Counted from the first letter of the stretch, positions 23,733 through 32,464 are shown. The stretch: 64,000 nt of DNA from RUG11788 sp964578175 (GCA_964578175.1 CAZOBH010000004.1:1-64000); one strand, 5' to 3'. Made by a program: numbers and translations. Notes: generated from the letters alone by a model not told the origin.

Positions 23733-25799
23733 CTATGATTGTGAAATATTTGATTTCTTTAATAAATACATTTTTAACTTAGCTAAATCTGTCATATCTA
23801 ATGTATCATTTCTATTTGCATTAGCTGCTTCTTTATAAGCTCCAGTTAAACTTGTTTTATTTAACATATATTTTTTAATTTTAGCAAGATCCATTAAATC
23901 TATACTTCCATCACCAGTGATATCTCCATATATTACAACAGTATAAGTCTTTTTAGATGTTCCTGAAGCCACTTCAACTTTATCTCCTGTTGCTAGTGAA
24001 CCACTAGTTTTTGATTTACTACTACTATTATAAATATTTACATTAGCATATTTATTTTTGTTTTTAATATTATTAATTGTACTATCAACAGTTGAACCTA
24101 ATGTTATGTTATACATATAATTTGACTTAATCTTATATCCTGCATTCTTAACTGAATTTTCGGCAGTTTCATAAGTATTATTACCTGTTGAATCAGAATT
24201 ACTTGAATTACTGTTGTTATTATTATCATCATTTACTACTGGTGTATTATCAAGTGCAGTTACAACAAACTTGATAGTATAGTTTTTAGTATTTCCATTA
24301 GCTGCTTTTACAGTAATTGTTTTAGTTGTTGTTCCAACTTCTAATGAGAAATTACCAGTTCCAGTAATAGTTGATGTAGATGCAACTGCAGTAGCTCCAA
24401 TAGTAACTTTTTGTTTACCTAATAAATTCATTGTATATGAAGTAGTAGTTCCATCAAATTTAGATACTGATTGATTGTTTACTGTTAATGTTTTTAAGTA
24501 ATTATTTGGATTACCTTTATTTGGTAACGGACAACTACTTGGAATTCCAGAATAAATTGGTATTTGGAATACAATTGGATAATTAAGTATTCCCATCGTG
24601 TTATAAGAATTATAAGTTGATGTTGAACTTGATACTACAGCTGATATATTAGCCATATATTGATGATAATAATACTTATTTGTTGCATTACTTGATGTAT
24701 TCCACTTTTGGAAATAAGGAGTATTTTGTCCTTTATTTATATATCCATTTGCAATCCATCCGGCTCCATCAATTATAGCTTTAGATTGACTGTTCCATCC
24801 TTTATTTTTAGCATATTTAAGTCCATCACAAACTCCTGTATATGCTCCGATATTGTAGAAATTATAATATCCATTATAGTCTCCACTACATGTAGAACCT
24901 TCATTACCTTTTGTTGCTGTACCACCATTTAGACCAACTTCTTGTCTTGATAAAGCTGCTAGATAAATTGGAGATACATTATATTTAACTGCAGCATCTA
25001 TATAATATTTATTTAGATTCTTATAAAAGTCTGTATAAAGTATTTTATTTACTGCCTCTATAGTTTGATATTTACTGTAATAGTTTAAATCTTCAAACAT
25101 AAATATATTTTTTTCATTTAAGAAGTTTCTTGGGTCCATATAATATTCAATAGTATCTTCATTTGCTTGATACCAACTAGATCCTTCTTTAACAGTAAAT
25201 TTGTTTGTATACCAGTTATAATCACCATCAGCAGTTGATAGATAACCTTGATTAGAAGTTTGAATCAAACTTCTTCCACTTACTTTTTCATTTTTAAGAG
25301 TAGTGCTCCAGTTATCTCTTGATTTAACACCTACAAAAACCCAGTTAGGATGTTTTTTATGTAGTTCTAATAATTTAGTTTTATAACTTTCAGGGAAACC
25401 TTGTTCATTTAAATAAGCATTAAATTGTGTATCAGTCATAGTTGAAAAGTTATTTGTAGGTACATTAGTAGAAGGAGTAGATGTAGCATTCTCTTCTATA
25501 TAACGAGAACATACATAACCTGTTTTACTACTATAAGATACTTGATACCAAAGTCCTGTAGAACATCCAGTTGAATTATCGTCAGTTTTTATATTTGATT
25601 TAAGTATAGTAACTGTAGCATTATGAGGAATTAAAGTACCTTTACTGTAATTAGTACCAGGACCTGTTCTCATATTCAAACCATCAGTTGCCATACATCT
25701 TCCTGTTAATGTTTGAGCAGAAATTGAATTAATACCGATAAAAAACGCACTTAATGCTAGTAAAGATGAATATAATACTTTTTTAGGTTTAATATTCAT
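23733..25799 (-). CDS. Exported beta-N-acetylglucosaminidase with SH3b, cadherin-like and dockerin domains
   Basis: The 688-aa enzyme likely cleaves glycan strands of peptidoglycan. In order: a signal peptide (about 1-28), an SH3b domain (30-105) with GLNMRTGPGTNYSKG, and a glucosaminidase domain (about 150-400) with the LytD-like YYMDPRNFLNEKNIFMFEDL. A cadherin-like domain (430-515) and an Asn/Ser linker follow. The C-terminus has two dockerin-type calcium loops, GDITGDGSIDLMDLAKIKKY and NANRNDTLDMTDLAKLKMYL. ATG 25799 is chosen over 25805 because AAAGGAG lies 8 nt before it. First gene of a three-gene envelope operon. Confidence 0.85.
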   Translation of the reverse strand: MNIKPKKVLYSSLLALSAFFIGINSISAQTLTGRCMATDGLNMRTGPGTNYSKGTLIPHNATVTILKSNIKTDDNSTGCSTGLWYQVSYSSKTGYVCSRYIEENATSTPSTNVPTNNFSTMTDTQFNAYLNEQGFPESYKTKLLELHKKHPNWVFVGVKSRDNWSTTLKNEKVSGRSLIQTSNQGYLSTADGDYNWYTNKFTVKEGSSWYQANEDTIEYYMDPRNFLNEKNIFMFEDLNYYSKYQTIEAVNKILYTDFYKNLNKYYIDAAVKYNVSPIYLAALSRQEVGLNGGTATKGNEGSTCSGDYNGYYNFYNIGAYTGVCDGLKYAKNKGWNSQSKAIIDGAGWIANGYINKGQNTPYFQKWNTSSNATNKYYYHQYMANISAVVSSSTSTYNSYNTMGILNYPIVFQIPIYSGIPSSCPLPNKGNPNNYLKTLTVNNQSVSKFDGTTTSYTMNLLGKQKVTIGATAVASTSTITGTGNFSLEVGTTTKTITVKAANGNTKNYTIKFVVTALDNTPVVNDDNNNNSNSSNSDSTGNNTYETAENSVKNAGYKIKSNYMYNITLGSTVDSTINNIKNKNKYANVNIYNSSSKSKTSGSLATGDKVEVASGTSKKTYTVVIYGDITGDGSIDLMDLAKIKKYMLNKTSLTGAYKEAANANRNDTLDMTDLAKLKMYLLKKSNISQS

Positions 25800-25922
25800 A
25801 GCCATATCTCCTTTCTACTCTAATATCTCAATATAATTTTACTAAATAATGGATATAAAGTCTATTTTAATGAATAAAATTTTGTCTTATATTAGGACTT
25901 TTATACATCTTTTTACATAAAA

Positions 25923-25951
25923 TTGCATATTTCTACGTTTTGTGTTATAAT
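25923..25951 (+). promoter_or_regulatory. Promoter of the 355-aa membrane-anchored protein gene
   Basis: TTGCAT (25923-25928), a 17-bp spacer and an extended -10 TGTTATAAT (TATAAT at 25946-25951), leaving a leader of about 33 nt. Confidence 0.65.
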
Positions 25952-25990
25952 CTTACTTGTCCTTGAAAAGGGGTTAAGGGAGAATTAATT

Positions 25991-27058
25991 ATGGAAAAAG
26001 AAACAAATCAAACTAATGTAAGAAAACATGGTGGATGGGGAAAATGTTTAGCAGTAGGACTAACTCTAACACTTGTAGTAGGTGCTGGAGCTTATGCCTA
26101 TGGACAAATGGAATTTAATGATGAAAGTGTTGTTGAATACGTAGAACTAAATTCAGCAAATACAGTATTTGATGAAGCATTAACTAGTTATAATCAAAAT
26201 GTATTAGAGTTAGAACAATATTCAATAGAAGATTCAACAGAAGAGTCATTAAGATCTACTGCTATTAGAGAAGATATATCTACTTTAGGTTTAGCTGAAA
26301 GATTAGATTATTATGAAACTATTATAGATTTATCAGATGAATTATATGATCTAGATATAAGTTCTGAATTAGGGACTATTGAACCAACTAATGTTAGTGA
26401 AATGAACTACTCTATAGAACAAATTTATTCAATGATAGAAACATATAGAGATTATAAAAGAAATGGAGTTAGTGCCAATCAATTATCTGATCAATCAGAA
26501 GAATTTATATTTCTTGCAAAGACTTTAGCAGGATATGAGATTGAAATTAATAATATTATTAAAACTGATGCATTAAGAGATATTGCTAATTATAAAATAT
26601 TAAGATTTAAATCAGCTGTTGCTGATTGTGTTGGTTGCGATGTAGAAGAAATAAATAATATGACTATTAGTAATGGAGATACTAATGGATATCATTTAAG
26701 TTGGAATGCTCCATCTGGACAAACATATACAGTTACTTTTAATGAAGAATCATTCCCATTATATTTCTTAACATCAGGAAATATAGTTAATAGAGAAATT
26801 AATTCAATATTTAATGATCAAAGTTATGCAAATGGTATTGCAACTATTCCAGGAAGCGATACAGAAATACGTTCTCGTTATGGACATAGTAATATAACTA
26901 ATAATTATGTTAGAAGTGAAATAAATGGAGCTAAAACATTAACAAGAGTTGAATTTGAAATTAATGATAACAACTTAGAATTAAATGGTTCACTTGCTAT
27001 ACAAAAAGCAGGTAAAGTATTTAAAAAAACTAAAACTGAAAGTACAGAGACTGAATAA
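25991..27058 (+). CDS. Membrane-anchored extracytoplasmic protein, unknown function
   Basis: The 355-aa protein has a short cytoplasmic N-terminus with KHGGWGK, a membrane helix (about 19-41) and a long extracytoplasmic region. Residues about 50-210 are rich in Glu, Tyr and Leu and look helical; two close Cys (DCVGCD) occur near residue 215. The rest looks beta-rich and the tail is Lys/Thr/Glu-rich. I do not recognise a family. It is monocistronic, with a good promoter, GGGAGA upstream of ATG and a terminator at the stop, so it is a genuine and probably well-expressed gene. Confidence 0.75.
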   Translation: MEKETNQTNVRKHGGWGKCLAVGLTLTLVVGAGAYAYGQMEFNDESVVEYVELNSANTVFDEALTSYNQNVLELEQYSIEDSTEESLRSTAIREDISTLGLAERLDYYETIIDLSDELYDLDISSELGTIEPTNVSEMNYSIEQIYSMIETYRDYKRNGVSANQLSDQSEEFIFLAKTLAGYEIEINNIIKTDALRDIANYKILRFKSAVADCVGCDVEEINNMTISNGDTNGYHLSWNAPSGQTYTVTFNEESFPLYFLTSGNIVNREINSIFNDQSYANGIATIPGSDTEIRSRYGHSNITNNYVRSEINGAKTLTRVEFEINDNNLELNGSLAIQKAGKVFKKTKTESTETE

Positions 27059-27071
27059 TTCAGTCTTTTTT
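27048..27071 (+). terminator. Terminator after the 355-aa protein gene
   Basis: AGACTGAA (27048-27055) pairs with TTCAGTCT (27059-27066), followed by T residues; it spans the stop codon. Confidence 0.85.
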
Positions 27072-27111
27072 TGTTTTATAAAAAAAGTTATAATATTATC
27101 AGGATGATAAT

Positions 27112-28029
27112 ATGAAGAAGAATATAAAATATATAATATTAACTATCTTTATAGTAGTTTTATCAATATTTGGTTTTACAGAAGATGATATAAAAGATTA
27201 TTTAGATAGTATAAGTAATAGTACAGATAAAAAGATAGAAGCTGTTGAAACTTTTGATGTATCTACTGATTTAAAAATATATTTCTTAGATGTAGGTGAA
27301 GCAGATTCTATTTTAATTCAAAATAATGGTGAAAATATGTTGATTGATGCTGGCAATAATGAAGATGGTCCAAAGTTAGTTAAATATTTTAAAAGTCTTG
27401 GAATTGAAAAAATAAAATATGTAGTAGGAACACATCCTCATGAAGATCATATAGGTGGTATTGATAATATATTAAAAGAATTTAAAGTTACTAAGTTATT
27501 TATGCCAGATGTAACAACTAATACAACAACTTTTGAATCAGTTTTGGATGTTGCTAAAGATAAAGGATTAAATGTTACAATTCCTAAAATAAATAGTACA
27601 TATAAATTAGGAGAAGCTAAATTTAAATTTTTATATTCCGGTAATAATAAAGAGGATTTAAATAGTTGTTCAATAATAGTTAAACTATATTTTGGTAAAA
27701 AATCATTTTTATTTATGGCAGATCTTCCAAGTACTATTGAAGAAAAACTATTAGATAAAGATATTAAATCAGATGTATTAAAAGTAGGACATCATGGATC
27801 AAGTTCAAGTAGTTCAAAAGAATTTTTAAATATAGTTAAACCAAAATATGCAATTATATCAGTAGGAAAAAATAATGATTATCATCATCCGCATACTTCA
27901 GCTTTAAATAGATTAAAGAAAGTAAATGCAAAGATCTATAGAACTGATAAATCAGGAACAATTTTATTAACAAGCACTGGGGATAAAATTAAAATAAAAG
28001 AAATTAAAACAGATGTAGATGGAGGATAA
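27112..28029 (+). CDS. ComEC/Rec2-like metallo-beta-lactamase-fold hydrolase, exported
   Basis: The 305-aa protein has an N-terminal signal or membrane helix (about 4-22). The metallo-beta-lactamase domain is related to the C-terminal part of ComEC: FLDVGEADSILI, GTHPHEDHIGGID (metal ligands), FMADLP, KVGHHGSSSS and NDYHHPH. Stand-alone proteins of this kind are presumed extracytoplasmic nucleases or phosphodiesterases; the substrate is unknown. No ComEC membrane channel part is present. The DUF3006 gene follows after 1 nt, a pairing seen in other Firmicutes. Confidence 0.88.
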   Translation: MKKNIKYIILTIFIVVLSIFGFTEDDIKDYLDSISNSTDKKIEAVETFDVSTDLKIYFLDVGEADSILIQNNGENMLIDAGNNEDGPKLVKYFKSLGIEKIKYVVGTHPHEDHIGGIDNILKEFKVTKLFMPDVTTNTTTFESVLDVAKDKGLNVTIPKINSTYKLGEAKFKFLYSGNNKEDLNSCSIIVKLYFGKKSFLFMADLPSTIEEKLLDKDIKSDVLKVGHHGSSSSSSKEFLNIVKPKYAIISVGKNNDYHHPHTSALNRLKKVNAKIYRTDKSGTILLTSTGDKIKIKEIKTDVDGG

Positions 28030-28030
28030 A

Positions 28031-28246
28031 ATGAATAGATATGTAGTTGATAGGTTTGAAAATGAAATAGTTATATGTGAAGATAAAAACGGAAATATGA
28101 TTAAAATAGATAAGGGTTTATTACCAACAGATATCAAAGAAGGATCAGTTATTGATTATAATAATGGAGTATATACTTTAAATGAAAAAGCTAAGAAAGA
28201 AATAGAAAATAGAATTAAAGATAAATTTGATTCTTTAAAAGGATAA
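28031..28246 (+). CDS. DUF3006-type small protein
   Basis: The 71-aa acidic protein matches the DUF3006 pattern: an N-terminal beta-hairpin (RYVVDRFENEIVICED), the LLPTDIKEGSVIDY motif and a charged helical C-terminus. The family's function is unknown. ATG 28031 is preferred over ATG 28019 because GGAGG (28020-28024) lies 6 nt before it and overlaps the earlier ATG. It forms a two-gene unit with the ComEC-like hydrolase, so a role with that enzyme is likely. Confidence 0.8.
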   Translation: MNRYVVDRFENEIVICEDKNGNMIKIDKGLLPTDIKEGSVIDYNNGVYTLNEKAKKEIENRIKDKFDSLKG

Positions 28247-28262
28247 GAATAGATAGTTATTA

Positions 28263-28291
28263 TTGTCATAAAAATTTAGTTTTGATATAAT
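28263..28291 (+). promoter_or_regulatory. Promoter of tRNA-Leu
   Basis: TTGTCA (28263-28268), a 17-bp spacer and extended -10 TGATATAAT (TATAAT at 28286-28291); the tRNA starts 13 nt later. Confidence 0.75.
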
Positions 28292-28304
28292 AACTATGTT
28301 ATTT

Positions 28305-28391
28305 GCCTGTGTGGTGGAATTGGTAGACGCGCTGGACTCAAAATCCAGTGATAGCAATATCGTGTCGGTTCAAGTCCGACCACAGGCACCA
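28305..28391 (+). tRNA. tRNA-Leu (anticodon CAA)
   Basis: The acceptor stem GCCTGTG pairs with CACAGGC, followed by discriminator A and an encoded CCA. The anticodon stem CTGGA/TCCAG (28332-28348) holds loop CTCAAAA with anticodon CAA (28339-28341). The D-arm GGTGGAATTGGTAGACGCG and a long variable arm mark a class II tRNA, as expected for Leu reading UUG. Confidence 0.96.
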
Positions 28392-28396
28392 AAATG

Positions 28397-28427
28397 AAAA
28401 AAACGACTTATTTAAGTCGTTTTTATA
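28397..28427. terminator. Terminator after tRNA-Leu, shared with the convergent gene
   Basis: AAAACGACTTA (28400-28410) pairs with TAAGTCGTTTT (28413-28423), with an A-run before and T-run after; it also serves the minus-strand gene ending at 28439. Confidence 0.8.
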
Positions 28428-28438
28428 TACAAAAATAT

Positions 28439-28696
28439 TTATTGAGAAACATTCTCAATATCATCTTTACTACTATTGTAAAATAGTGGAGATAGTTCTT
28501 TTATTAATTTCTCATCTTTAATACTATCTAGTTCTGATAAAGTATTATTATTTTCTATTTCAGCAAATTTTAAATTAGTATTATCGTTTATATCAACTAA
28601 ATAAACATAAGTAGAATCATTATAATTTACTTTACTAGCAACTACATATTTATTATTATCATCTAAAGTTATAATATCTTGATATTCTATTTCCAT
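28439..28696 (-). CDS. Small acidic protein, unknown function
   Basis: The 85-aa protein has no membrane segment. The first half looks like a small beta-sheet (MEIEYQDIITLDDNNKYVV, then STYVYLVDIND), and the second half is helical and acidic. The general layout recalls DUF1292-type proteins, but I would not assign it. Its start lies directly after the stop of the upstream membrane protein gene (28697), so the two are co-translated. Confidence 0.6.
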   Translation of the reverse strand: MEIEYQDIITLDDNNKYVVASKVNYNDSTYVYLVDINDNTNLKFAEIENNNTLSELDSIKDEKLIKELSPLFYNSSKDDIENVSQ

Positions 28697-29074
28697 TTAT
28701 TTTGACCTTCCTTTTTCTTCTTCTAATCTAGTTTTATCATTTTTTAATTTTCTAAATGATGATAAAACATTTTTAGTATTATTAATAGCTGCTACAATAC
28801 CACCTGTAACTGATGCAGCAGATAGAGCAAAACCTGTTCCTTGGAATTTTACTAATAAATAAGAACCTAATGTTAAAGCATCACCTGATGTAAAAGCATT
28901 TATTAGATCACCTCCAAGTAAAACGACACCTAAAGATCCAATACCAACGGCTAAGGCACTAGCTCCAAGCAAGGCAGTATCTTTTGCAATATTTTTTTGA
29001 TCTTGTTCTATATTTCTTTCTATTTTTACAATTGTATAAGTTTTTCTATATGATTTATCATTATCGTTATACAT
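28697..29074 (-). CDS. Membrane protein, unknown function
   Basis: The 125-aa protein has a charged N-terminus (about 1-30), then two or three Gly/Ala/Leu-rich hydrophobic segments (about 33-55, 65-80, 82-100), and a Lys/Glu-rich C-terminus. I recognise no family. GAGGCC-type ribosome binding sequence lies before the ATG. It is co-transcribed with the 85-aa protein gene and divergent from the gene at 29285. Confidence 0.6.
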   Translation of the reverse strand: MYNDNDKSYRKTYTIVKIERNIEQDQKNIAKDTALLGASALAVGIGSLGVVLLGGDLINAFTSGDALTLGSYLLVKFQGTGFALSAASVTGGIVAAINNTKNVLSSFRKLKNDKTRLEEEKGRSK

Positions 29075-29251
29075 AGTGGCCTCCTAAGAATAATTATAGC
29101 ATATTTTCTCTGTTATTCAATTGAACCAATTTTACATTAAATAATGAAATAAATTTGACATTAAGTTAGATTTTTTGTTTTCAAAAGTAATTAATAAGTA
29201 CATAAAAGTTGTTTAATTAATTAAAGAATAATAGTTATTTTTAAATTTTAA

Positions 29252-29260
29252 TGATATAAT
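29252..29260 (+). promoter_or_regulatory. Extended -10 promoter element before the 150-aa protein gene
   Basis: TGATATAAT (TATAAT at 29255-29260) lies 24 nt before the start codon; no good -35 box is seen. The rest of the 210-bp divergent intergenic region (29075-29284) shows no other clear signal. Confidence 0.5.
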
Positions 29261-29284
29261 TTATTATGAAATGAGGGTTTAACA

Positions 29285-29737
29285 ATGACAAATTTACATG
29301 AGATAGAAAGCGGAGTAATAAGTGGGGCATTATCAGGCGAAGAGATAGTTTTAAAAGAGAGTTATGTTGATGGAATAGAAGAACATAAATTAGATCCATA
29401 TTTATTTTTAGGTTCTTTAATTCATGATAGGGAAAATGATATTTTAATTGGATCAGATGGTGCAGTAGCGGGAATCTATTATTTAGATAAAGATGAAAGT
29501 GAAGATGAAATTAATAGATGTCTAACAAAACTACAAGAAAAACATCCTAATTATGTTTTAAAATTAAAAGAAGATAAACTTCCAATTTTAGTTGGAAATG
29601 GACCTGAAAGTTTATCTATGGTTTATTCAACGCATGTTATTTATATTACTAATTATGAAGAGTTTATAAAAAAGAGTAATAGTAAAGAAGGAGTAAAATC
29701 AAAAAAAATAGGCTCATTATTTAATAGGAAAAAATAG
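29285..29737 (+). CDS. Soluble protein, unknown function
   Basis: The 150-aa protein has no signal peptide or membrane helix and looks alpha/beta, with GIYYLDKDESEDEINR in the middle and a Lys/Ser-rich tail. I recognise no family. The start has ATGAGGG upstream. It is followed by a gene with its own extended -10 element 19 nt before it, so the two may be separate units. Confidence 0.6.
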   Translation: MTNLHEIESGVISGALSGEEIVLKESYVDGIEEHKLDPYLFLGSLIHDRENDILIGSDGAVAGIYYLDKDESEDEINRCLTKLQEKHPNYVLKLKEDKLPILVGNGPESLSMVYSTHVIYITNYEEFIKKSNSKEGVKSKKIGSLFNRKK

Positions 29738-29768
29738 AATATGATATAATTGTTTTGAGGTGAATACT

Positions 29769-30128
29769 ATGAGTGAAGATTTTATGGAAATGGAAGAAAG
29801 ACAAAGAACTGAATTAGATGCATTAAGAGATATGGTTAAATTAAACCCATTTGATTATTTTAGAGTTCAAAGAGCTCGTAGACAAGCAGAGAAATTTAGA
29901 GATTTGTATATTAAAGAAAATCCTAGTGATATTATTGGAGTTGATTATACTATAGCTGATGATTTAGAACATAGCTTACGTTTTAGAGCACTAGAAAGAA
30001 GAGTAGAAAAATCATGGAGAGATTATTTAAAAGTTGAACGTGATGGATATGGACTTAATGATTATGCTAGGGACGTTTTAAATGAATTTATGAAAAGTAA
30101 AGATAATCAAAATGGAAGATCAAGATAA
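29769..30128 (+). CDS. Small helical charged protein, unknown function
   Basis: The 119-aa protein is predicted entirely alpha-helical and rich in Arg, Glu and Asp, with no membrane segment. ATG 29769 is preferred over GTG 29760 because GAGGTGAA is its ribosome binding site. TGATATAAT (29742-29750) lies just upstream, overlapping the end of the preceding gene's spacer. No family is recognised; a nucleic-acid- or protein-binding helical bundle is possible. Confidence 0.6.
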   Translation: MSEDFMEMEERQRTELDALRDMVKLNPFDYFRVQRARRQAEKFRDLYIKENPSDIIGVDYTIADDLEHSLRFRALERRVEKSWRDYLKVERDGYGLNDYARDVLNEFMKSKDNQNGRSR

Positions 30129-30132
30129 AAAT

Positions 30133-30154
30133 AGACTTTAAAAGTCTTTTTTTT
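30133..30154 (+). terminator. Terminator after the helical protein gene
   Basis: AGACTT (30133-30138) pairs with AAGTCT (30142-30147), followed by seven T. Confidence 0.75.
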
Positions 30155-30182
30155 ATTTGTATATTATTAATAGGAGGATAAA

Positions 30183-30815
30183 ATGAAAAAAGTATTTAAT
30201 GATTATCTAAATGACAAATTAAAATTAGAAAAGTATCAAATAATAGGAATAATATGTTTAATAATAGTTTTATCTGGTTTATTTGGTTGGATATATGAAT
30301 TTATATTCTATTATTTTAATGGTGGTATGAAATACTTTTATATGAGAGGGGCTAATTTTTTACCATGGATTAATATTTACGCAACTGGTTCTATTCTAAT
30401 ATTATTAAGTACATATAAATTTAAAAAGAACCCTTTCTTAGTATTTATAATAGCTTTTATAGTAACAGGTCTATTAGAATACTTTTCTGGATATTTTATT
30501 TATGAACTTCTAGGAGAAAGATATTGGGATTATAATACTGAAATATTAAACTTTGGAAATATAGGCGGTTTTGTATGTTTAAGAAGTGCTGGTTTCTTTG
30601 GATTATCAGCATTACTTCTAATGTATTTTTTATTACCAGTATGTATTTATATATCAAAGAAAATGAATAAAAAAGCATTCTTGATTATGAGTATTACATT
30701 ATGTTTTATATTTGTATTTGATGAATTATATAATTTAATATTTGCAAGACTTTTAGGTTTACCTAGAGCGTCAACTATATATAAGAAATTAGGTTTTAAA
30801 TATATGAAATTCTAA
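30183..30815 (+). CDS. Multipass membrane protein of the ABC_trans_CmpB (DUF1113) type
   Basis: The 210-aa protein has about five membrane helices. The family signature is visible: GWIYEFIFYYF near the start, GLLEYFSGYFIYE and RYWDYN in the middle, then the GFVCLRSAGFFGL stretch. The family is annotated as a putative ABC transporter permease but is often found without an ATPase, as here, and its function is not settled. TAGGAGG precedes the ATG. Confidence 0.75.
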   Translation: MKKVFNDYLNDKLKLEKYQIIGIICLIIVLSGLFGWIYEFIFYYFNGGMKYFYMRGANFLPWINIYATGSILILLSTYKFKKNPFLVFIIAFIVTGLLEYFSGYFIYELLGERYWDYNTEILNFGNIGGFVCLRSAGFFGLSALLLMYFLLPVCIYISKKMNKKAFLIMSITLCFIFVFDELYNLIFARLLGLPRASTIYKKLGFKYMKF

Positions 30816-30856
30816 ACAACTATAGTATAATTATTTTGATATAAGGTAGTGATAAC

Positions 30857-32464
30857 ATGAACAAAAAGAAAATTTTTATAACTTTTTTAACAATTGTTTT
30901 ATTAGTTAGTACAACTAAAGTATTAGCTCTTAGTAAAACTACAGTTAAAGCAACAACTAATAGATATCAAGAAACTAAAATATCTTGGACTAAAGTAAGT
31001 GGAGCAAAAAAATATAGAGTATATAGATGTAATAGTAAAGGTAAAAATTGTAAAAGCATTAAAACTACTATATATAGAAAATATACTGATAAAAAAGGTA
31101 AAGAAGGAACTACTTATATATATAAAGTAAGAGCATATAAAGGAAGCACATCTTCTTTATCAAACGGAGTTAAAGGGTTAAAGTTATATGATGGTATAAG
31201 CTATAGTGTTAGCAATAGTGCTTATAATACAAATACTATTTCAATTAATAAATTAGCAACAGCGAAATATTATTATATTTATAGAGCAACATCTAAATAT
31301 GGAAAATATACTAAAATAGCAACTATTAAAAATAATGGAAGCCCTATAAAATATTATGACAAAAATGTATCTTTTAATAAAAAATATTATTATAAAATAA
31401 GAGTAGGAAATGCAATTAATTATGGTGCATATAGTTCTAAAAAATATGTAGTTACTAAAAATATAGCTAAACCTGGAATAAAAGCACAAGTTGTAGCTAT
31501 GAAAATTAATTTAAGTAATTATAAAGTAACTGGAGCAACTGGATATGATATATATTATTCAACTGATAATAAAAAGTTTACGAAACTAGTTAGAACTACT
31601 AGTACAAGTTATAGTAAAGAATTGAGTGCTAAAACATATTATGTAAAAATAAGAGCTTATAGAAAAGTAGGAAGCAATTATTACTATAGTGGATATTCTA
31701 ATACAGTTAATTTTATAATAGTTCAAATGTCTAAAGATAATGCTAAAGCAGTAGAAAATGCAAATAAATATGCAAATACTCTACATTTATCTAAAAAAGC
31801 AATTACTAATAAATTAATTTCAGATAATTTTTATCAAAGTGCTATAGATTATGCATTATCTCATATAACGGTTAATTATAATAATAATGCGTTAGAAAGA
31901 GCTAAATATTACAGTAGTAATTTCAATATGTCTAAAAATGGAATTTATGCTCAATTATTAATCGGATTTGGAGAAGGATTTACTGAAAGTGAAGCATTAT
32001 ATGCTATTAATAATTTAAATGTTAATTATAATGAGAGTGCTTTAAAGTACGCTACTAATGCATATAAAAACAAGAATTTATCTAGATATGAAATTTATAA
32101 AGACTTAGTTAATGAAGAAAAATATACTGATAGCGAAGCTAAATATGCTATTAATAAATTAGATTTTAATTTTAAAAATATAGTTTCGTATTCAATTAAC
32201 AAAGCAATAAATGATAATTATTATTCTAGACAAGGTCTTATAAAATATTTAGTAGATTTTGAATTATACACTGAAGAAGAAGCAATTTATGGAGTTGATA
32301 ATAGTTCGATTGATTTTAAATTAAATGCTTTAAATGAAGCAAAAGAGTATTATGAATTAGTTCAAGAGAATGAACTTGATGAAAGTATGATAAAAGAGAC
32401 TTTAGAAAAAAGTTTATATACAGAAGATGAAATAGAATATGCTTTATCTAATATGGATAAATAG
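30857..32464 (+). CDS. Exported protein with FN3-like domains and five Ltp-type repeats
   Basis: The 535-aa protein has a signal peptide (about 1-25, no lipobox Cys) and three fibronectin-III-like domains (about 27-110, 110-205, 205-290), the first with two Cys (RCNSKGKNC). About five helical repeats of 45-48 residues follow (295-535), each with a YxxSxxxIYxxL centre and a FTxSEAxYAIxNL end. These match the host-cell-surface lipoprotein (Ltp) domain, known from phage superinfection-exclusion lipoproteins and from many surface proteins. It is monocistronic. Confidence 0.75.
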   Translation: MNKKKIFITFLTIVLLVSTTKVLALSKTTVKATTNRYQETKISWTKVSGAKKYRVYRCNSKGKNCKSIKTTIYRKYTDKKGKEGTTYIYKVRAYKGSTSSLSNGVKGLKLYDGISYSVSNSAYNTNTISINKLATAKYYYIYRATSKYGKYTKIATIKNNGSPIKYYDKNVSFNKKYYYKIRVGNAINYGAYSSKKYVVTKNIAKPGIKAQVVAMKINLSNYKVTGATGYDIYYSTDNKKFTKLVRTTSTSYSKELSAKTYYVKIRAYRKVGSNYYYSGYSNTVNFIIVQMSKDNAKAVENANKYANTLHLSKKAITNKLISDNFYQSAIDYALSHITVNYNNNALERAKYYSSNFNMSKNGIYAQLLIGFGEGFTESEALYAINNLNVNYNESALKYATNAYKNKNLSRYEIYKDLVNEEKYTDSEAKYAINKLDFNFKNIVSYSINKAINDNYYSRQGLIKYLVDFELYTEEEAIYGVDNSSIDFKLNALNEAKEYYELVQENELDESMIKETLEKSLYTEDEIEYALSNMDK

